From Agapetus fuscipes (taxonomy: Eukaryota > Arthropoda > Insecta > Trichoptera > Glossosomatidae), in contig OX637339.1 of NCBI GenBank assembly GCA_951799405.1, forward strand, positions 10,478,001-10,542,000: a DNA stretch of 64,000 nt, given 5' to 3'. The notes beneath the pieces are model-generated. The model made no database searches. It saw nothing but the letters and a program-made list of their open reading frames with translations, and was not told the DNA's origin. Each line of letters starts with the position of its first letter. Positions within the stretch are counted from its first letter, which is position 1. The position numbers were made by a program, and so were the translations under genes. This document shows positions 20,765-30,799 of the stretch, one piece after another.

Positions 20765-20985
20765 GATGAATGTGTCGTAGGTGCTGTTTTGTCCTGTGAT
20801 GTTTTTTTTTTTTGTGATCTTCAGATTTTTTGCCATTCTGATGTTTTATCATAGTGTTGTTTTGACATCTGATGTTTTGTCCTGGAAGTCTTTGTCATGT
20901 GATATTTTGTACTGTGATGTTTTGTAATTTGATGTTTGTCATTCTGATGCTTTATTACTGAGATGTTCTGTCCTGTAAACGGCTA
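20765..20985. repeat. Degenerate tandem array, about 16-17 bp unit
   Basis: About 13 units of the type TTTTGTCCTGTGATG, with variants such as TTTTGTACTGTGATG and TTTGTCATTCTGATGC. No coding content. Confidence 0.7.
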
Positions 20986-21010
20986 GTAACACTGAATATT
21001 TATATTATAG

Positions 21011-21702
21011 AAGGACCAATCGTCATTTGCGGCATTAAGGTGACCCCAGCAAAAAGCGTAAGGCTCTTGGGGGTACAATTAGATCAACACCTGTATCTTG
21101 GAGACCACATCTGCAAGACAATCAGGGCAGGATTCTTTGGTCTCCGGCAGATCAAAGCCATTAGGAGATGCCTGCCAATAGAGGCCACCAGGAGTCTGGT
21201 GAACGCCTTTGTGGTGTCCAGAATGGACTACTGCAACGTGATATTTGCAGGTCAGCCAGTTAGTCAACTTCACAGGCTGCAGTCCCTACAAAATGCGGCA
21301 GCGAGGTTGATCTATAACTCCTCCAAATTCTGCCACATTTCACCACTTCTTCAGAGGCTTCAGTGGCTTCGCGTATCCGAGCGCATCAAATTTAAACTGT
21401 GTGTGATAGTACATAAAGCTCTTCATGGAGGAGCTCCACAATACATCAGAGAGCTCATCACCCCAGCAACAATCAGTACCAGGGGACTAACGCTGAGATC
21501 GGCATCAACAAGCGGCAACCTTCTGGAGATCCCGAGACGAAGCCCCAACACGGTGTTCGGGGAGCGCGCCTTCCGTGTCGCTGCGCCCGCGGCCTGGAAC
21601 TCGCTGCCTGACAGGCTGCGGACCATAGATAGTGAGGCGGTGCACAGGAGGCAGCTGAAAACCCACCTCTTCCCACCTCCACAACCCAAGCCTTTGGGAT
21701 GA
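21011..21702 (+). mobile_element. L2/CR1-like LINE protein C-terminus, open for about 230 codons
   Basis: The frame reads KSVRLLGVQLDQHLYLGDHI, then IRAGFFGLRQIKAIRRCLP, MDYCNVIFAGQPVSQLHRLQ, LQNAAARLIYNSSKFCHISP, LLQRLQWLRVSERIKFKLC, FGERAFRVAAPAAWNSLPDR and KTHLFPPPQPKPLG before the stop. This is the stretch after the polymerase active site that ends ORF2 in L2/CR1-type LINEs. The frame is already open upstream of the first GTG at 21040 and begins at the truncation point, not at a gene start. Uninterrupted reading suggests a fairly young copy. The 3' side has an ATT-rich tail near 21738. Confidence 0.9.
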
Positions 21703-22060
21703 CCAAGGGTCATGAAAAGACGCCATACAAATGAACTCATTATTATTATAGATATAATATTCTGATTAGGTATGCAATTATCCAATCACTAGTCTTTTCA
21801 TTATTACTTATATATTCACCTTAGTGAGATTCAGTTTAGATAGGGGCTTACGTTTCTGCCAAGGTATTTTTTTAACTTATTGATTTGTTTTAAGTATGCA
21901 CCTTTACATGATTTTAAATTGTTTTACATTCTAGGCTTTGCTTGTGTGTAATTTTATAGTTATAAAACCATTGTCTGTTAAACGCCCTTCAAAGAGGATG
22001 ATTTATTTAATGAGATCCATTTACCCTCTCTTTAAAACGCTAACAGTTTTCAACGTTTTT
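21703..22060. other. LINE 3' flank and unrecognised DNA
   Basis: The first 60 bp may be LINE untranslated tail (ATTATTATTAT). The rest is unassigned. Confidence 0.35.
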
Positions 22061-22064
22061 ATTC

Positions 22065-22260
22065 TTGACACAGTGTTTAAGCAGACGACTTCCGGTTCCC
22101 CGCTCCAGCTCTGGAAAGCGGAAGTGTGGAGTGTCGCACCGGAAGCAGCCATCTTTACAAAATGGCGATTCCCGCGCATTCTCAGCGCCCGGCATAAATA
22201 AAGAAGCAAAGCGACACACACAACGGCAAAACATAGAGCGGCGTTTTATTGAACATTTAA
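22065..22260. other. GC-rich block with promoter-like motifs
   Basis: Contains ETS-like CTTCCGGTT, CGGAAGTGTGG and CACCGGAAG, a YY1-like AAAATGGCG, and ATAAATA. Composition differs from the flanks. It could be an LTR or a CpG-type promoter piece. No transcript evidence can be seen from sequence. Confidence 0.3.
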
Positions 22261-22495
22261 AATAATGGAGATTCACATTTTTTGCAAAGCCAAGCCGAGG
22301 ACGCATGAGAAACAAGTGTGTCAGTTATTTTGGTCAGTTATAAAAGTAACATTTTACAAATTTTAAAAAGAGGTAGATATATTTCATTTTCTTATGAAAT
22401 ATGTGTGCAATGTACTTAACTAGTTCTTTTTTTAAGAGTGCCAATAAAAACATACAAACAATCTTCCTGTCAAAATTTCATTTTTAACTGGACGT
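22261..22495. other. AT-rich spacer
   Basis: Nothing recognised. Confidence 0.35.
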
Positions 22496-22550
22496 AACTA
22501 ATCCACACATATTGTGTAACTTCTTGCCTGCGTTATAACTGCGTTGTCGA
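22496..22550 (-). mobile_element. SINE-A 3' fragment, antisense
   Basis: 'taatccacacatattgtgta' and 'acttcttgcctgcgttat' match the SINE-A end. The tandem arrays begin right behind it. Confidence 0.55.
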
Positions 22551-22569
22551 AAATCAATTGCCCGACTAT

Positions 22570-22890
22570 TTCTTTAGCGAGTGGGTTGTAAGTCCACTGC
22601 CTCGAGTTCTTCTTCAGCTAGTGGGTTGTAAGTCCACTGCCTCGACTTCAACAGCTAGTGGGTTGTAAGTCCACTGCCCCAAGTTCTTCTTCAGCTAGTG
22701 GGTTGTAAGTCCACTGCCCCAAGTTCTTCTTCTTCAGCTAGTGGGTTGTAAGTCCACTGCCCCAAGTTCTTCTTCTTCAGCTAGTGGGTTGTAAGTCCAC
22801 TGCCTCAAGTTCTTCTTCAGCTAGTGGGCTGTAATTCCACTGCCCCAAGTTCTTCTCTAGCTAGTGGGTTGTAAGTCCACTGCCCTAACT
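22570..22890. repeat. Minisatellite 1, about 40-bp unit, 8 copies
   Basis: GTGGGTTGTAAGTCCACTGC recurs at 22581, 22621, 22659, 22699, 22741, 22784, 22823 and 22864. Between copies is 'cccaagttcttcttcagcta' with one or two extra TTC. Spacing is 38-43 bp. Confidence 0.95.
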
Positions 22891-22896
22891 TCCTTG

Positions 22897-23305
22897 TATC
22901 TGCTCCTCCGGCAGTTTCTTCATCTGCATCTCCGGCAGTTTCTTCATCTACATCTGTGGCAGCATCTTCTTCTGCATCTGTGGCAGCATCTTCATCTGCA
23001 TCTGTGGCAGCATCTTCATCTGCATCTGTGGCAGCATCTTTTTCTGCATCTGTGGCAGCATCTTCTTCTGCATCTGTGGCAGCATCTTCATCTGCATCTG
23101 TGGCAGAATCTTTTTCTGCATCTGTGGCAGCATCTTCATCTGCATCTGTGGCAGTATCTTCATCTACATCTGTGGCAGCATCTTCATCTGCATCTGTGGC
23201 AGCATCTTTTTCTGCATCTGTGGCAGCATCTTTTTCTGCATCTGTGGCAGCATCTTCATCTGCATCTGTGGCAGTATCTTCATCTGCATCTGTGGCAGTA
23301 TCTTT
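22897..23305. repeat. Minisatellite 2, 24-bp unit, about 17 copies
   Basis: Unit TCTGTGGCAGCATCTTCATC plus 'tgca'. Because 24 is divisible by three both strands stay open: the plus strand reads VAASSSAS repeats, the minus strand ATDADEDA/ATDAEKDA repeats (22817-23320, about 167 codons, acidic). I read the frames as a by-product of unit length, not as a demonstrated gene. Confidence 0.95.
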
Positions 23306-25425
23306 TTTCTTTTTCTGCACCCCGGCAGTTTCTCAATTTCTGCACCCCGGCAGCTTCTTAATTTCTGCACCCTGGCAGCTTCTTAATTTCTGCACCCCGG
23401 CAGCTTCTCAATTTTTGCACCCCGGCAGCTTCTCAATTTCTGCACCCCGGCAGCTTCTCAATTTCTGCACCCCGGCAGCTTCTCAATTTCTGCACCCCGG
23501 CAGCTTCTCAATTTCTGCACTCCGGCAGCTTCTCAATTTCTGCACCCCGGCAGCTTCTCAATTTCTGCACCCCGGCAGCTTCTTAATTTCTCCACCCCGG
23601 CAGCTTCTCAATTTCTGCACCCCGGCAGCTTATCAATTTCTGCACCCCGGCAGCTTCTCAATTTCTGCACCCCGGCAGCTTCTCCATTTCTGCACCCCGG
23701 CAGCTTCTCCATTTCTGCACCCCGGCAGCTTCTCAATTTCTGCACCCCGGCAGCTTCTCAATTTCTGCACCCTGGCAGCTTCTTAATTTCTGCACCCCGG
23801 CAGCTTCTCAATTTTTGCACCCCGGCAGCTTCTTAATTTCTGCACCCCGGCAGCTTCTCAATATCTGCACCCCGGCAGCTTCTCAATTTCTGCACCCCGG
23901 CAGCTTCTCAATTTCTGCACCCCGGCAGCTTCTCAATTTCTGCACCCCGGCAGTTTCTCAATTTCTGCTCCCCGGCAGCTTCTCAATTTTCTGCACCCCG
24001 GCAGCTTCTCAATTTCTGCACCCCGGCAGCTTCTCAATTTCTGCACCCCGGCAGCTTCTCAATTTCTGCACCCCGGCAGCTTCTCAATTTCTGCCCCCCG
24101 GCAGCTTCTCAATTTCTGCACCCCGGCAGCTTCTCAATTTCTGCACCCCGGCAGCTTCTCAATTTCTGCACCCCGGCAGTTTCTCAATTTTTGCACCCCG
24201 GCAGCTTCTTAATTTCTGCACCCTGGCAGCTTCTCAATATCTGCACCCCGGCAGCTTCTCAATTTCTGCACCCCGGCAGCTTCTCAATTTCTGCACCCCG
24301 GCAGTTTCTCAATTTCTGCTCCCCGGCAGCTTCTCAATTTTCTGCACCCCGGCAGCTTCTCAATTTCTGCACCCCGGCAGCTTCTCAATTTCTGCACCCC
24401 GGCAGCTTCTCAATTTCTGCACCCCGGCAGCTTCTCAATTTCTGCCCCCGGCAGCTTCTCAATTTCTGCACCCCGGCAGCTTCTCAATTTCTGCACCTCG
24501 GCAGCTTCTCCATTTCTGCACCCCGGCAGCTTCTTAATTTCTGCACCTCGGCAGCTTCTCAATTTCTGCACCCCGGCAGCTTCTCCATTTCTGCACCCCG
24601 GCAGCTTCTCAATTCCTGCACCCCGGCAGCTTCTTAATTTCTGCACCCTGGCAGCTTCTCAATTTCTGCACCCCGGCAGATTCTCAATTTCTGCACCCCG
24701 ACAGATTCTCAATTTCTGCATCTCGGCAGCTTCTCAATTTCTGCATCTCGGCAGCTTCTCCAGTTTCTGCCCCCCGGCAGCTTCTTAATTTCTGCACCTC
24801 GGCAGCTTCTCAATTTCTGCACCCCGGCAGCTTCTCAATTTCTGCACCCCGGCAGCTTCTCAATTTCTGCACCCCGGCAGCTTCTCAATTTCTGCTCCCG
24901 GCAGCTTCTCAATTTCTGCACCCCGGCAGCTTCTCAATTTCTGCACCTCGGCAGCTTCTCCATTTCTGCACCCCGGCAGCTTCTTAATTTCTGCACCTCG
25001 GCAGCTTCTCAATTTCTGCACCCCGGCAGCTTCTCCATTTCTGCACCCCGGCAGCTTCTCAATTCCTGCACCCCGGCAGCTTCTTAATTTCTGCACCCTG
25101 GCAGCTTCTCAATTTCTGCACCCCGGCAGATTCTCAATTTCTGCACCCCGACAGATTCTCAATTTCTGCATCTCGGCAGCTTCTCAATTTCTGCATCTCG
25201 GCAGCTTCTCCAGTTTCTGCCCCCCGGCAGCTTCTTAATTTCTGCACCTCGGCAGCTTCTCAATTTCTGCACCCCGGCAGCTTCTCCATTTCTGCACCCC
25301 GGCAGCTTCTCAATTCCTGCACCCCGGCAGCTTCTTAATTTCTGCACCCCGGCAGCTTCTCCATTTCTGCACCCCGGCAGCTTCTCCATGTTTATACCCC
25401 GGCAGCTTCTCAATTTCTGCATCTC
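23306..25425. repeat. Minisatellite 3, 25-bp unit, about 85 copies
   Basis: Unit TTTCTGCACCCCGGCAGCTT plus 'ctcaa'. The period of 25 rotates the frame, so plus-strand reading repeats every 25 residues (three units), with blocks such as QFLHPGSFSIS, APRQLLNFC and TPAAS. Variants with one extra T or one missing C shift the frame. Two higher-order duplications are visible: 23815 onward recurs at 24191 (376 bp) and 24410-24646 recurs at 24860-25096 (450 bp). Confidence 0.95.
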
Positions 25426-25439
25426 CATCGCAGATTGAT

Positions 25440-25700
25440 TCTCGCTTGCCCGCTGCTGATTGGCCACTGCTTCCTCGGCCAAGGCAGGGTGCCCTCCGTG
25501 GTTCCTACCACGGGTTCCAAGGACCAATGATTCTGATCAATGATTCTGACGTCACCAACTAGGGCTTACTCGAGACCCGCCCAGTTGTGTGCCGGAGCAC
25601 CAGCTCTGATTCAAGGGAGTAAAACTCCGATGATCAATGGTCAGCTGCTACTGATTTATTGAGTCATTCATTACTCCTTTTATATTACAAAGTTGTACAT
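25440..25700 (-). promoter_or_regulatory. Promoter-like region facing the satellites
   Basis: On the minus strand, in order toward the arrays: TATAAAAG (about 25678-25686), TGACTCA (about 25658), TGACGTCA (25547-25554) and GGCCAATCAG (about 25460-25470). An ATG at 25527 opens a frame of about 33 non-repeat residues (beginning MVLGTRGRNHGGHPALAEEA) that enters minisatellite 3. The motifs are short and could be chance, or could belong to an LTR. Confidence 0.35.
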
Positions 25701-26034
25701 ACTTTTTCCTTATAAAGACTAGATCTAGAAACTTCTATTGCGCCACCACAAAACAGTGTCTTGACCTACATTGTCAGCAAATTCAATATATCAAGGCTGA
25801 TTAATAATTATAAATCCAGAAATTTCGATACATTGCGCCACAAAATAATATCTTAACCTACATTGTCAGCAAATTCGTTCTTTATTGACAATCATAAGTA
25901 TGCCAATGATGACCAATGCATGTATCCAATTATTTTAAAATAACAAACATGTAAGTACATAATGTGGCTACTTTCTGCGGTTCTGGAACTAGAATCTATG
26001 AAATTCTGAACTCATGTTAAAAAGTATTTTTAAC
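25701..26034. other. Unrecognised stretch
   Basis: A short direct repeat, 'ttgacctacattgtcagcaa' (25761) against 'ttaacctacattgtcagcaa' (25854), lies about 93 bp apart. Otherwise nothing. Confidence 0.4.
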
Positions 26035-26145
26035 AGTGATGAATATCGATGAGATGAAAGAAGTTTGCAAGGATAGAACAAAATAGAGACACATCTGCTG
26101 GCCACCCCTAGCAGAATGGCGGTTGGATACAAGCACAAGTATAAG
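26035..26145 (+). pseudogene. RTE-like LINE 3' end relic
   Basis: 'gatgagatgaaagaagtttg', 'agacacatctgctggccacc' and 'agcagaatggcggttggata' correspond to the last codons and tail of the 6870 family. Confidence 0.65.
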
Positions 26146-26279
26146 TTTTTGGAAAGAATTAATGAAGTATGACTGGCAAACAGTATCTACGGAAGTAATG
26201 AAGGATGTTGGAGAGTAGGTTCAAGAAAGAGAAAAAAGAGGATGTAAGTAGACAACAGGTTTCGGTTCCCTGTGTTTCG

Positions 26280-26480
26280 AGAACCGTCCTTATGTCATGC
26301 TATATAAAGAGCCAAAGCTGTCTGTAGCGTCAGACTTGTATCGGAGCTGGCGAGCAATACAGTGCAATACAGTGCAATGCAACGAACCAAATGTGAACGG
26401 CACCTTAAAAAAAATTGTGTGAAATAAATCAATAGAAGTATTTATTAAATTGAACCTGTAAAGGTAAATCGAAACAATAA
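26280..26480 (+). repeat. TATA-bearing dispersed repeat (family D), possible solo LTR
   Basis: Contains GCTATATAAAGAGCC, then 'cagacttgtatcggagctgg', 'aaatgtgaacggcacctt' and GTGTGAAATAAATCAATAGA, a TATA box and AATAAA-like signal in LTR-like order. An antisense relative lies at 31985-32190 and a fragment at 5575. Terminal TG...CA and target duplication were not established. Confidence 0.5.
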
Positions 26481-26483
26481 TAT

Positions 26484-26555
26484 CCACTCGCCACATGCAG
26501 CCCCTTCGGGAAGAACGCAGCAAGAAGTTTCACGATATGTGTAACTTGGTCAGAT
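26484..26555 (+). mobile_element. SINE-A 3' fragment
   Basis: 'ccactcgccacatgcagccc' through 'gtgtaacttggtcag' followed by T-rich DNA. 5'-truncated. Confidence 0.65.
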
Positions 26556-26559
26556 TTTT

Positions 26560-27095
26560 TGTTCAAAAACAGTTGATTTTTTTATTTAAAGAATTAACTG
26601 GCACTGACATTTCCACTGCCCATGTATACAAGCGCTTGTAGGTGTTTTATTTGTAATATTATTCACGATACACCCTTAAATATATCCTTAATAGCAGTGA
26701 TGTCGTTTCCCTTGAGTGTACCATTAACATATTTTATTTTATTTTTCGAAAAAAAAACAGCCATAAAGGTTTGTTCACTTTTATACTTTTGTTTAGCCCG
26801 CTTTTCATGCGCAAAAACAAGAATTTATTATTTATTGGATTTTTTATGACATGCTTACACGATAATCAAAACACCCATAATATATTTTGTTCATATATTA
26901 TTTCTTGTTTAGTGTAATTTTCTTCCATCCCCGGATTAAGCTAACCTGGAGGTTGATTTGTAATGTTGACAGGAAAGGCTTGAAATGACCCTTTTTTATT
27001 GATTTACCTATTGTAGTTTTTTTAAGAGTTATTTTTTCAATCAAGTACATAAGTATTGTTTGTTTAAAACGGAGTAATGATTTTTTTTGTGTTTT
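26560..27095. other. AT-rich stretch, nothing recognised
   Basis: Short open frames only. Confidence 0.4.
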
Positions 27096-27097
27096 TT

Positions 27098-27480
27098 GAC
27101 TCATATATTGGTATGAAGCTGACAACCAGGGGCGTGCATCCTATACAGGCACATGCGCATTTAAGCTTGATATTGAGATTTACAATTAAAAATTTTATAA
27201 CGATTTTAGCCATTGTTAGCACTTAAGTCAATTTTCAGTTATTTTAAAGGAATGGGAGAAAATACTTATTCTGAAACGTATTTGCCTATACCCTAGGCAC
27301 GCACCTGCTGACAACGCATACTGTATAGAATGGTACACTTTGCCAATGTTATCACAGTTTCAGGAACAGTCGGCAGGGTTGCAGGGTTTAGTTGTCGAGA
27401 TATGGGTTTTTATGTTGCAGATGGTCCCCATCTAACATGACGTGTAAATTCGTTAGATTAAAGATGATAAATTTTGCAAC
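27098..27480 (+). repeat. Family R repeat split by a MITE
   Basis: 'ttgactcatatattggtatg' plus 'aagctgacaac' joins, after removal of 27127-27315, to 'gcatactgtatagaatggta' and on to 'gggtttttatgttgcagatg'. The 3' end is degraded. Confidence 0.75.
27127..27307. mobile_element. hAT-type MITE with 8-bp target duplication
   Basis: 181 bp. Left end CAGGGGCGTGCATCC; right end, reversed, CAGGTGCGTGCCTAGG. The terminal inverted repeats extend about 24 bp with mismatches. It is flanked on both sides by CTGACAAC (27119-27126 and 27308-27315). An 8-bp duplication with CAG...CTG ends is the hAT pattern. No ORF, so non-autonomous. It interrupts a family R copy. Confidence 0.85.
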
Positions 27481-27499
27481 TCTTGCTGCCTTTTTTTTT

Positions 27500-28320
27500 A
27501 TGAAGGAATGATATTTACAGAACTGAAGCAAAATACACATTATGGTATTTCAGTCTTTATTTAAATAATAGTAAATTAAAATAAAATGCATCAAACTTTT
27601 TTTACCTAGCCAGAAGCAGGTATTAAAATGAATGAATTTTGCATTAAGAATTACTCAACGATTCGGATCGGCACTGTTTTATTTCAAACACAGTAGGTAC
27701 TAGTCAAACTGTACCGCCTTGTCCGTTAGGCGATATAACTGGCAATAATATATTTTATTAAAATCAGTGTTACTCTGTCATCATTCCGCTATGGGGGGAC
27801 CGAACCTCTACAGAGATACACAATAATAATTATTATATTCATCTGAAAAATAAACTCGTATTTGTTTTTCGTGGTGTTTTAATGAAAAACAAAAAAAATG
27901 TAATTTGTTTTTCATCAGATCCGCGATAACTCCTACCGGATTATGTCGTAGGGATTTCAACTTTTTACCAATTTCCCTGAATTTTTTTTCAGAGGGTTTT
28001 TTTCAGTGTAAATGTAATTCTTTACAGTAGGCTGAATTCAATTTACAGCGATTTTTAAATCTCCTTATCGTGCCTGGTTTTGTTTTTGTTTTTTTTTTAA
28101 TTATTTTGATGTCATTGAAGGCATTTTTGTTTGTCTACCATGACTTGGGTGAAATAATTTTCTGATTTATAATAAGAACTACTTCTTGGGTTCTACTAAC
28201 TTGGGTGAAATAATTTTGGATAGAACCAAAAAAAACAGATAAGACGAACCGTGTTGTAGAGTAGAACGGGTTTCGTAACGTTTCTTCGAAGTCGTAAGCT
28301 TATAGATGGTATAGTATAAG
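27500..28320. other. AT-rich stretch with a LINE-tail scrap
   Basis: 27765-27815 ('ttactctgtcatcattccgc') is the minus-strand LINE 3' tail seen at 17465. The rest is not recognised. Confidence 0.4.
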
Positions 28321-28321
28321 A

Positions 28322-28372
28322 GATTGGGCCCTTGAGGTGTGCTACGCACAAAAACGGCGCTTTTAAAAAAAA
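28322..28372 (+). mobile_element. SINE-B 3' end fragment
   Basis: 'gggcccttgaggtgtgctac' and 'cacaaaaacggcgctttt' match the end of the 16499 copy. Confidence 0.55.
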
Positions 28373-28528
28373 AAATCCAAATATATATATTAGGAAGACT
28401 TAAAGGGGCGCAGAACAGAAGCAGTTGTAGGTTCATGTGCCTGTATGAGATGCACGGTACTGGCATAATGGCCACAGTGAAATATTAATTTGAAATATTT
28501 AAAACATCCGATGCAGTTTTTATCTTGT

Positions 28529-28611
28529 GCGGCTCTGCGGGCAGTGTAACTTCGCTGGGATCTAATTTAATGAAACAATTACCAACTCCTCCCATTAATT
28601 AGCAGAGCCGC
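28529..28611. other. Perfect 10-bp inverted repeat, 63-bp loop
   Basis: GCGGCTCTGC (28529-28538) pairs with GCAGAGCCGC (28602-28611). Inside, CTAATTTAATG faces CATTAATTAG. This could be a hairpin or the ends of a small element. Confidence 0.5.
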
Positions 28612-28714
28612 CCGCCAGCCAAGAACAACTTTATCCGGCAATCACATTTTAAACTGGCCACAAGAAATCCCTAATAAAAGTCACAGAAACATTTCTTATT
28701 AAAAAAAAAAAACG

Positions 28715-28960
28715 GGAGGAGTTGCAAGGTTTATGTTCATGTGAGGTTTTGTTTGCGTCTACCAGGTCGCCCTCCCAAAAGATGGAAGAACAGCTGGTCT
28801 TCTGCATCACAAGATGGAGTTCCCCAATAAACCGATCATAGATCTATAACAGGAATTTATATGCACACATGCAGAATGTGTAGGCGCGAACCTGCATGTG
28901 CCTATCTGTGGGCATGCGTTTAATATTAACATAAGATAGATTATAGATAGACTATATACC
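28715..28960 (+). repeat. Family R repeat containing a LINE scrap
   Basis: R parts: 'gttgcaaggtttatgttcat' and 'gaatgtgtaggcgcgaacct' to 'aacataagatagatta'. Between them (28757-28853) is a non-R piece reading GRPPKRWKNSWSSAS, like a LINE C-terminal block. Confidence 0.6.
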
Positions 28961-28962
28961 TA

Positions 28963-29270
28963 GTCCGGTCGATAGCGTAGTTGGTATAGTGCTTGCATTC
29001 CATGCCGAGAGATCGGATTCGAATCCCACTGGGTATGTCAGAAATGAATTTCCGTCTCGGTGTTAAAAATACCGGCAAGTTTAAAGCTCAGTATTCACAG
29101 ATAATGAGTACCAGTCACCTCAGGAGCTGGAAGACCCCTACTTCAACTAAAGTGGTTGGCGTCAGGCCGGCTCCCTTGCCTATAAAAAAAAAGGTTGTAC
29201 TAGCCACATGCGAAACCTCTCGGAGGTTACGCGAAAAGTACAAACACTTTATGTGCAGCTTAGTTAAGTT
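28963..29270 (+). mobile_element. SINE-A copy, full length
   Basis: Head GTCCGGTCGATAGCGTAGTT with B-box GGATTCGAATCCC. The body contains CTTCAACTAAAGTGG (a hairpin conserved in the family). The end is 'tgtgcagcttagttaag' followed by T9. Confidence 0.8.
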
Positions 29271-29481
29271 TTTTTTTATCGTCACTCCAACCTATTAGTT
29301 CGGGATTACAGTATTTCATTATGAAACCACAAAGATCATAAGTTAGCTCTGCATTTAAGCCCCGGATTATCTGATAATGCCTGTGTATGATCAATAACTC
29401 TCTCCTCCATGCACGTAATCTCTATTCGCGCCAGTGAACCGATAAATATTACTTATTGTTATCAAACATGTATCTATTAAT

Positions 29482-29530
29482 CAGGGGCGGACATCCCGTA
29501 CAGGCAAATGTGCCTGTAGGCAACATTTTG
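29482..29530 (+). mobile_element. hAT-like left end
   Basis: CAGGGGCGGACATCCCGTAC followed by AGGCAAATGTGCCTGTAGG resembles the left end of the MITE at 27127. The right end was not found. Confidence 0.4.
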
Positions 29531-29728
29531 TAGAAAAAAAAATAAAGCTGCATTTTTACTGAGGTCCGCACGTGAATCGAAATAGATAAAATTGTGTCGT
29601 CGCCCGTCCGGGTTGCTAGGGAAAAGGCAAACATAAACAATGTTATTGGCTGCTAAGGACTGCTTTCTCTTACAAGACTGACGTTTGCTCGCCGAGAAAA
29701 AAGTTATAAAATCAAAACGTCAAAAATA

Positions 29729-29759
29729 TACGTTTTCAGTCATTTGAACATCATCAGGT
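29729..29759 (-). ncRNA. Hammerhead-like core (Penelope type)
   Basis: Minus strand CCTGATGATGTTCAAATGAC then TGAAAACGTA holds the conserved pair CTGATGA and GAAA in the right order and distance. Stem II pairing is poor. Hammerheads of this kind are known in the terminal repeats of Penelope-like elements. Confidence 0.4.
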
Positions 29760-29807
29760 AGATATTAAAACTGAAAGAATAGTCACAGAGGGACCATAGA
29801 GTGTTTA

Positions 29808-29998
29808 TCTATAATCTTAGTTGCAAATATATATTAACATTTTAGATTTATAATAATAAAATACATTTTAACAATCAGGTGCGTGTAAGTTCACGCTTAC
29901 ACATGCTGCATGTGCATTTACACAACAAAAAACCTAATCTCAAATATACATACTTCTGTTAGCCCTGTCAATGGCAGGGCGAACCATTTTCTTTATAA
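29808..29998 (-). repeat. Family R repeat, antisense, diverged
   Basis: 'tctataatcttagttgcaaa' through 'taagttcacgcttacacatg' to 'cagggcgaaccattttct'. The terminal block is lost. Confidence 0.65.
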
Positions 29999-29999
29999 T

Positions 30000-30465
30000 C
30001 CAAACTGATCATCCAGACTTCACAAGACCTTTAAACGCAAGGTGGATACATAATTATTTACCAGAATAGTTGTTATAATAATAACGTAGCTGTTTTAAGA
30101 CTCCATCTTTTCATTCTTTGAACGTTTTCTGTAGAAAATGTGGAGGAACTGTTCCCTATTACTTCTGGCTCCTTTACTGAGGACCCACAAATCACAATAA
30201 CACGCATGGGTGGAGAGAAAGTAAGGAAATGAAGGGTTTCCATAGACTTTTGGAAATTAACTCACAATGATAAAACATCGCCGCGTGCGAACAGTTGATC
30301 AGGCGTTTAAATGTACTCCATACAAATTGTATGGAGAAAACATATGTCAGAGAAATATTGTCTGTACACTGATCAACATCAATTATCACACGATTCATTT
30401 AAACGGTTTTCTTAAAAATTGCTCCATATATTATGTTTTTTGTTTTATTTTTATGTCGATATAAT
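30000..30465. other. Unrecognised stretch
   Basis: Nothing identified. Confidence 0.4.
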
Positions 30466-30469
30466 AGTG

Positions 30470-30655
30470 GTTGCATCCCGAATTCCAACAAAAAAACAAT
30501 GTTCAGCTTTTCACGGATTTTTCAATCTTTCACGATACTTTTACAAACTTTTTTGATCCTATAACCTGTTCAATTTTAAATACAAAGTTTATGCGTTCTC
30601 GAGTGATGCGCTTACCAACAAACACATTTTCATTACAAGTATAGATTTTATAAAC
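30470..30655 (+). repeat. LINE-tail-like repeat (family G)
   Basis: 'aaacaatgttcagcttttca', 'gatgcgcttaccaacaaaca' and 'attacaagtatagatttta' parallel 19495-19655. Confidence 0.5.
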
Positions 30656-30729
30656 CTTGGTGAATTATCAAAGGACTGGATTCCTCCGTATATTTCACTC
30701 AATGTGCCAGAAAGCCTTTTGTCGTCTAC

Positions 30730-30772
30730 AGAGAGAGAGAGAGATGGTCTCACATATAGAGAGAGAGAGAGG
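30730..30772. repeat. (GA)n microsatellite
   Basis: Two runs of AGAGAGAGAGAG separated by 'tggtctcacatat'. Confidence 0.85.
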
Positions 30773-30799
30773 GAATATTTTTAACCGCCGCCGATGCCT

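Noticed and set aside
22956..23786. 276-codon serine/alanine-rich open frame on the plus strand
   Set aside because: It lies wholly in tandem repeats whose unit lengths (24 and 25 bp) explain the lack of stops. It starts and ends at arbitrary repeat positions.
23815..24637. Long open frames of QFLHPGSFSIS-type repeats
   Set aside because: Same 25-bp satellite read in rotating frames. No start context or non-repeat domain.
22570..25425. CRISPR array
   Set aside because: Units are contiguous with no unique spacers of constant length, and the setting is eukaryotic.
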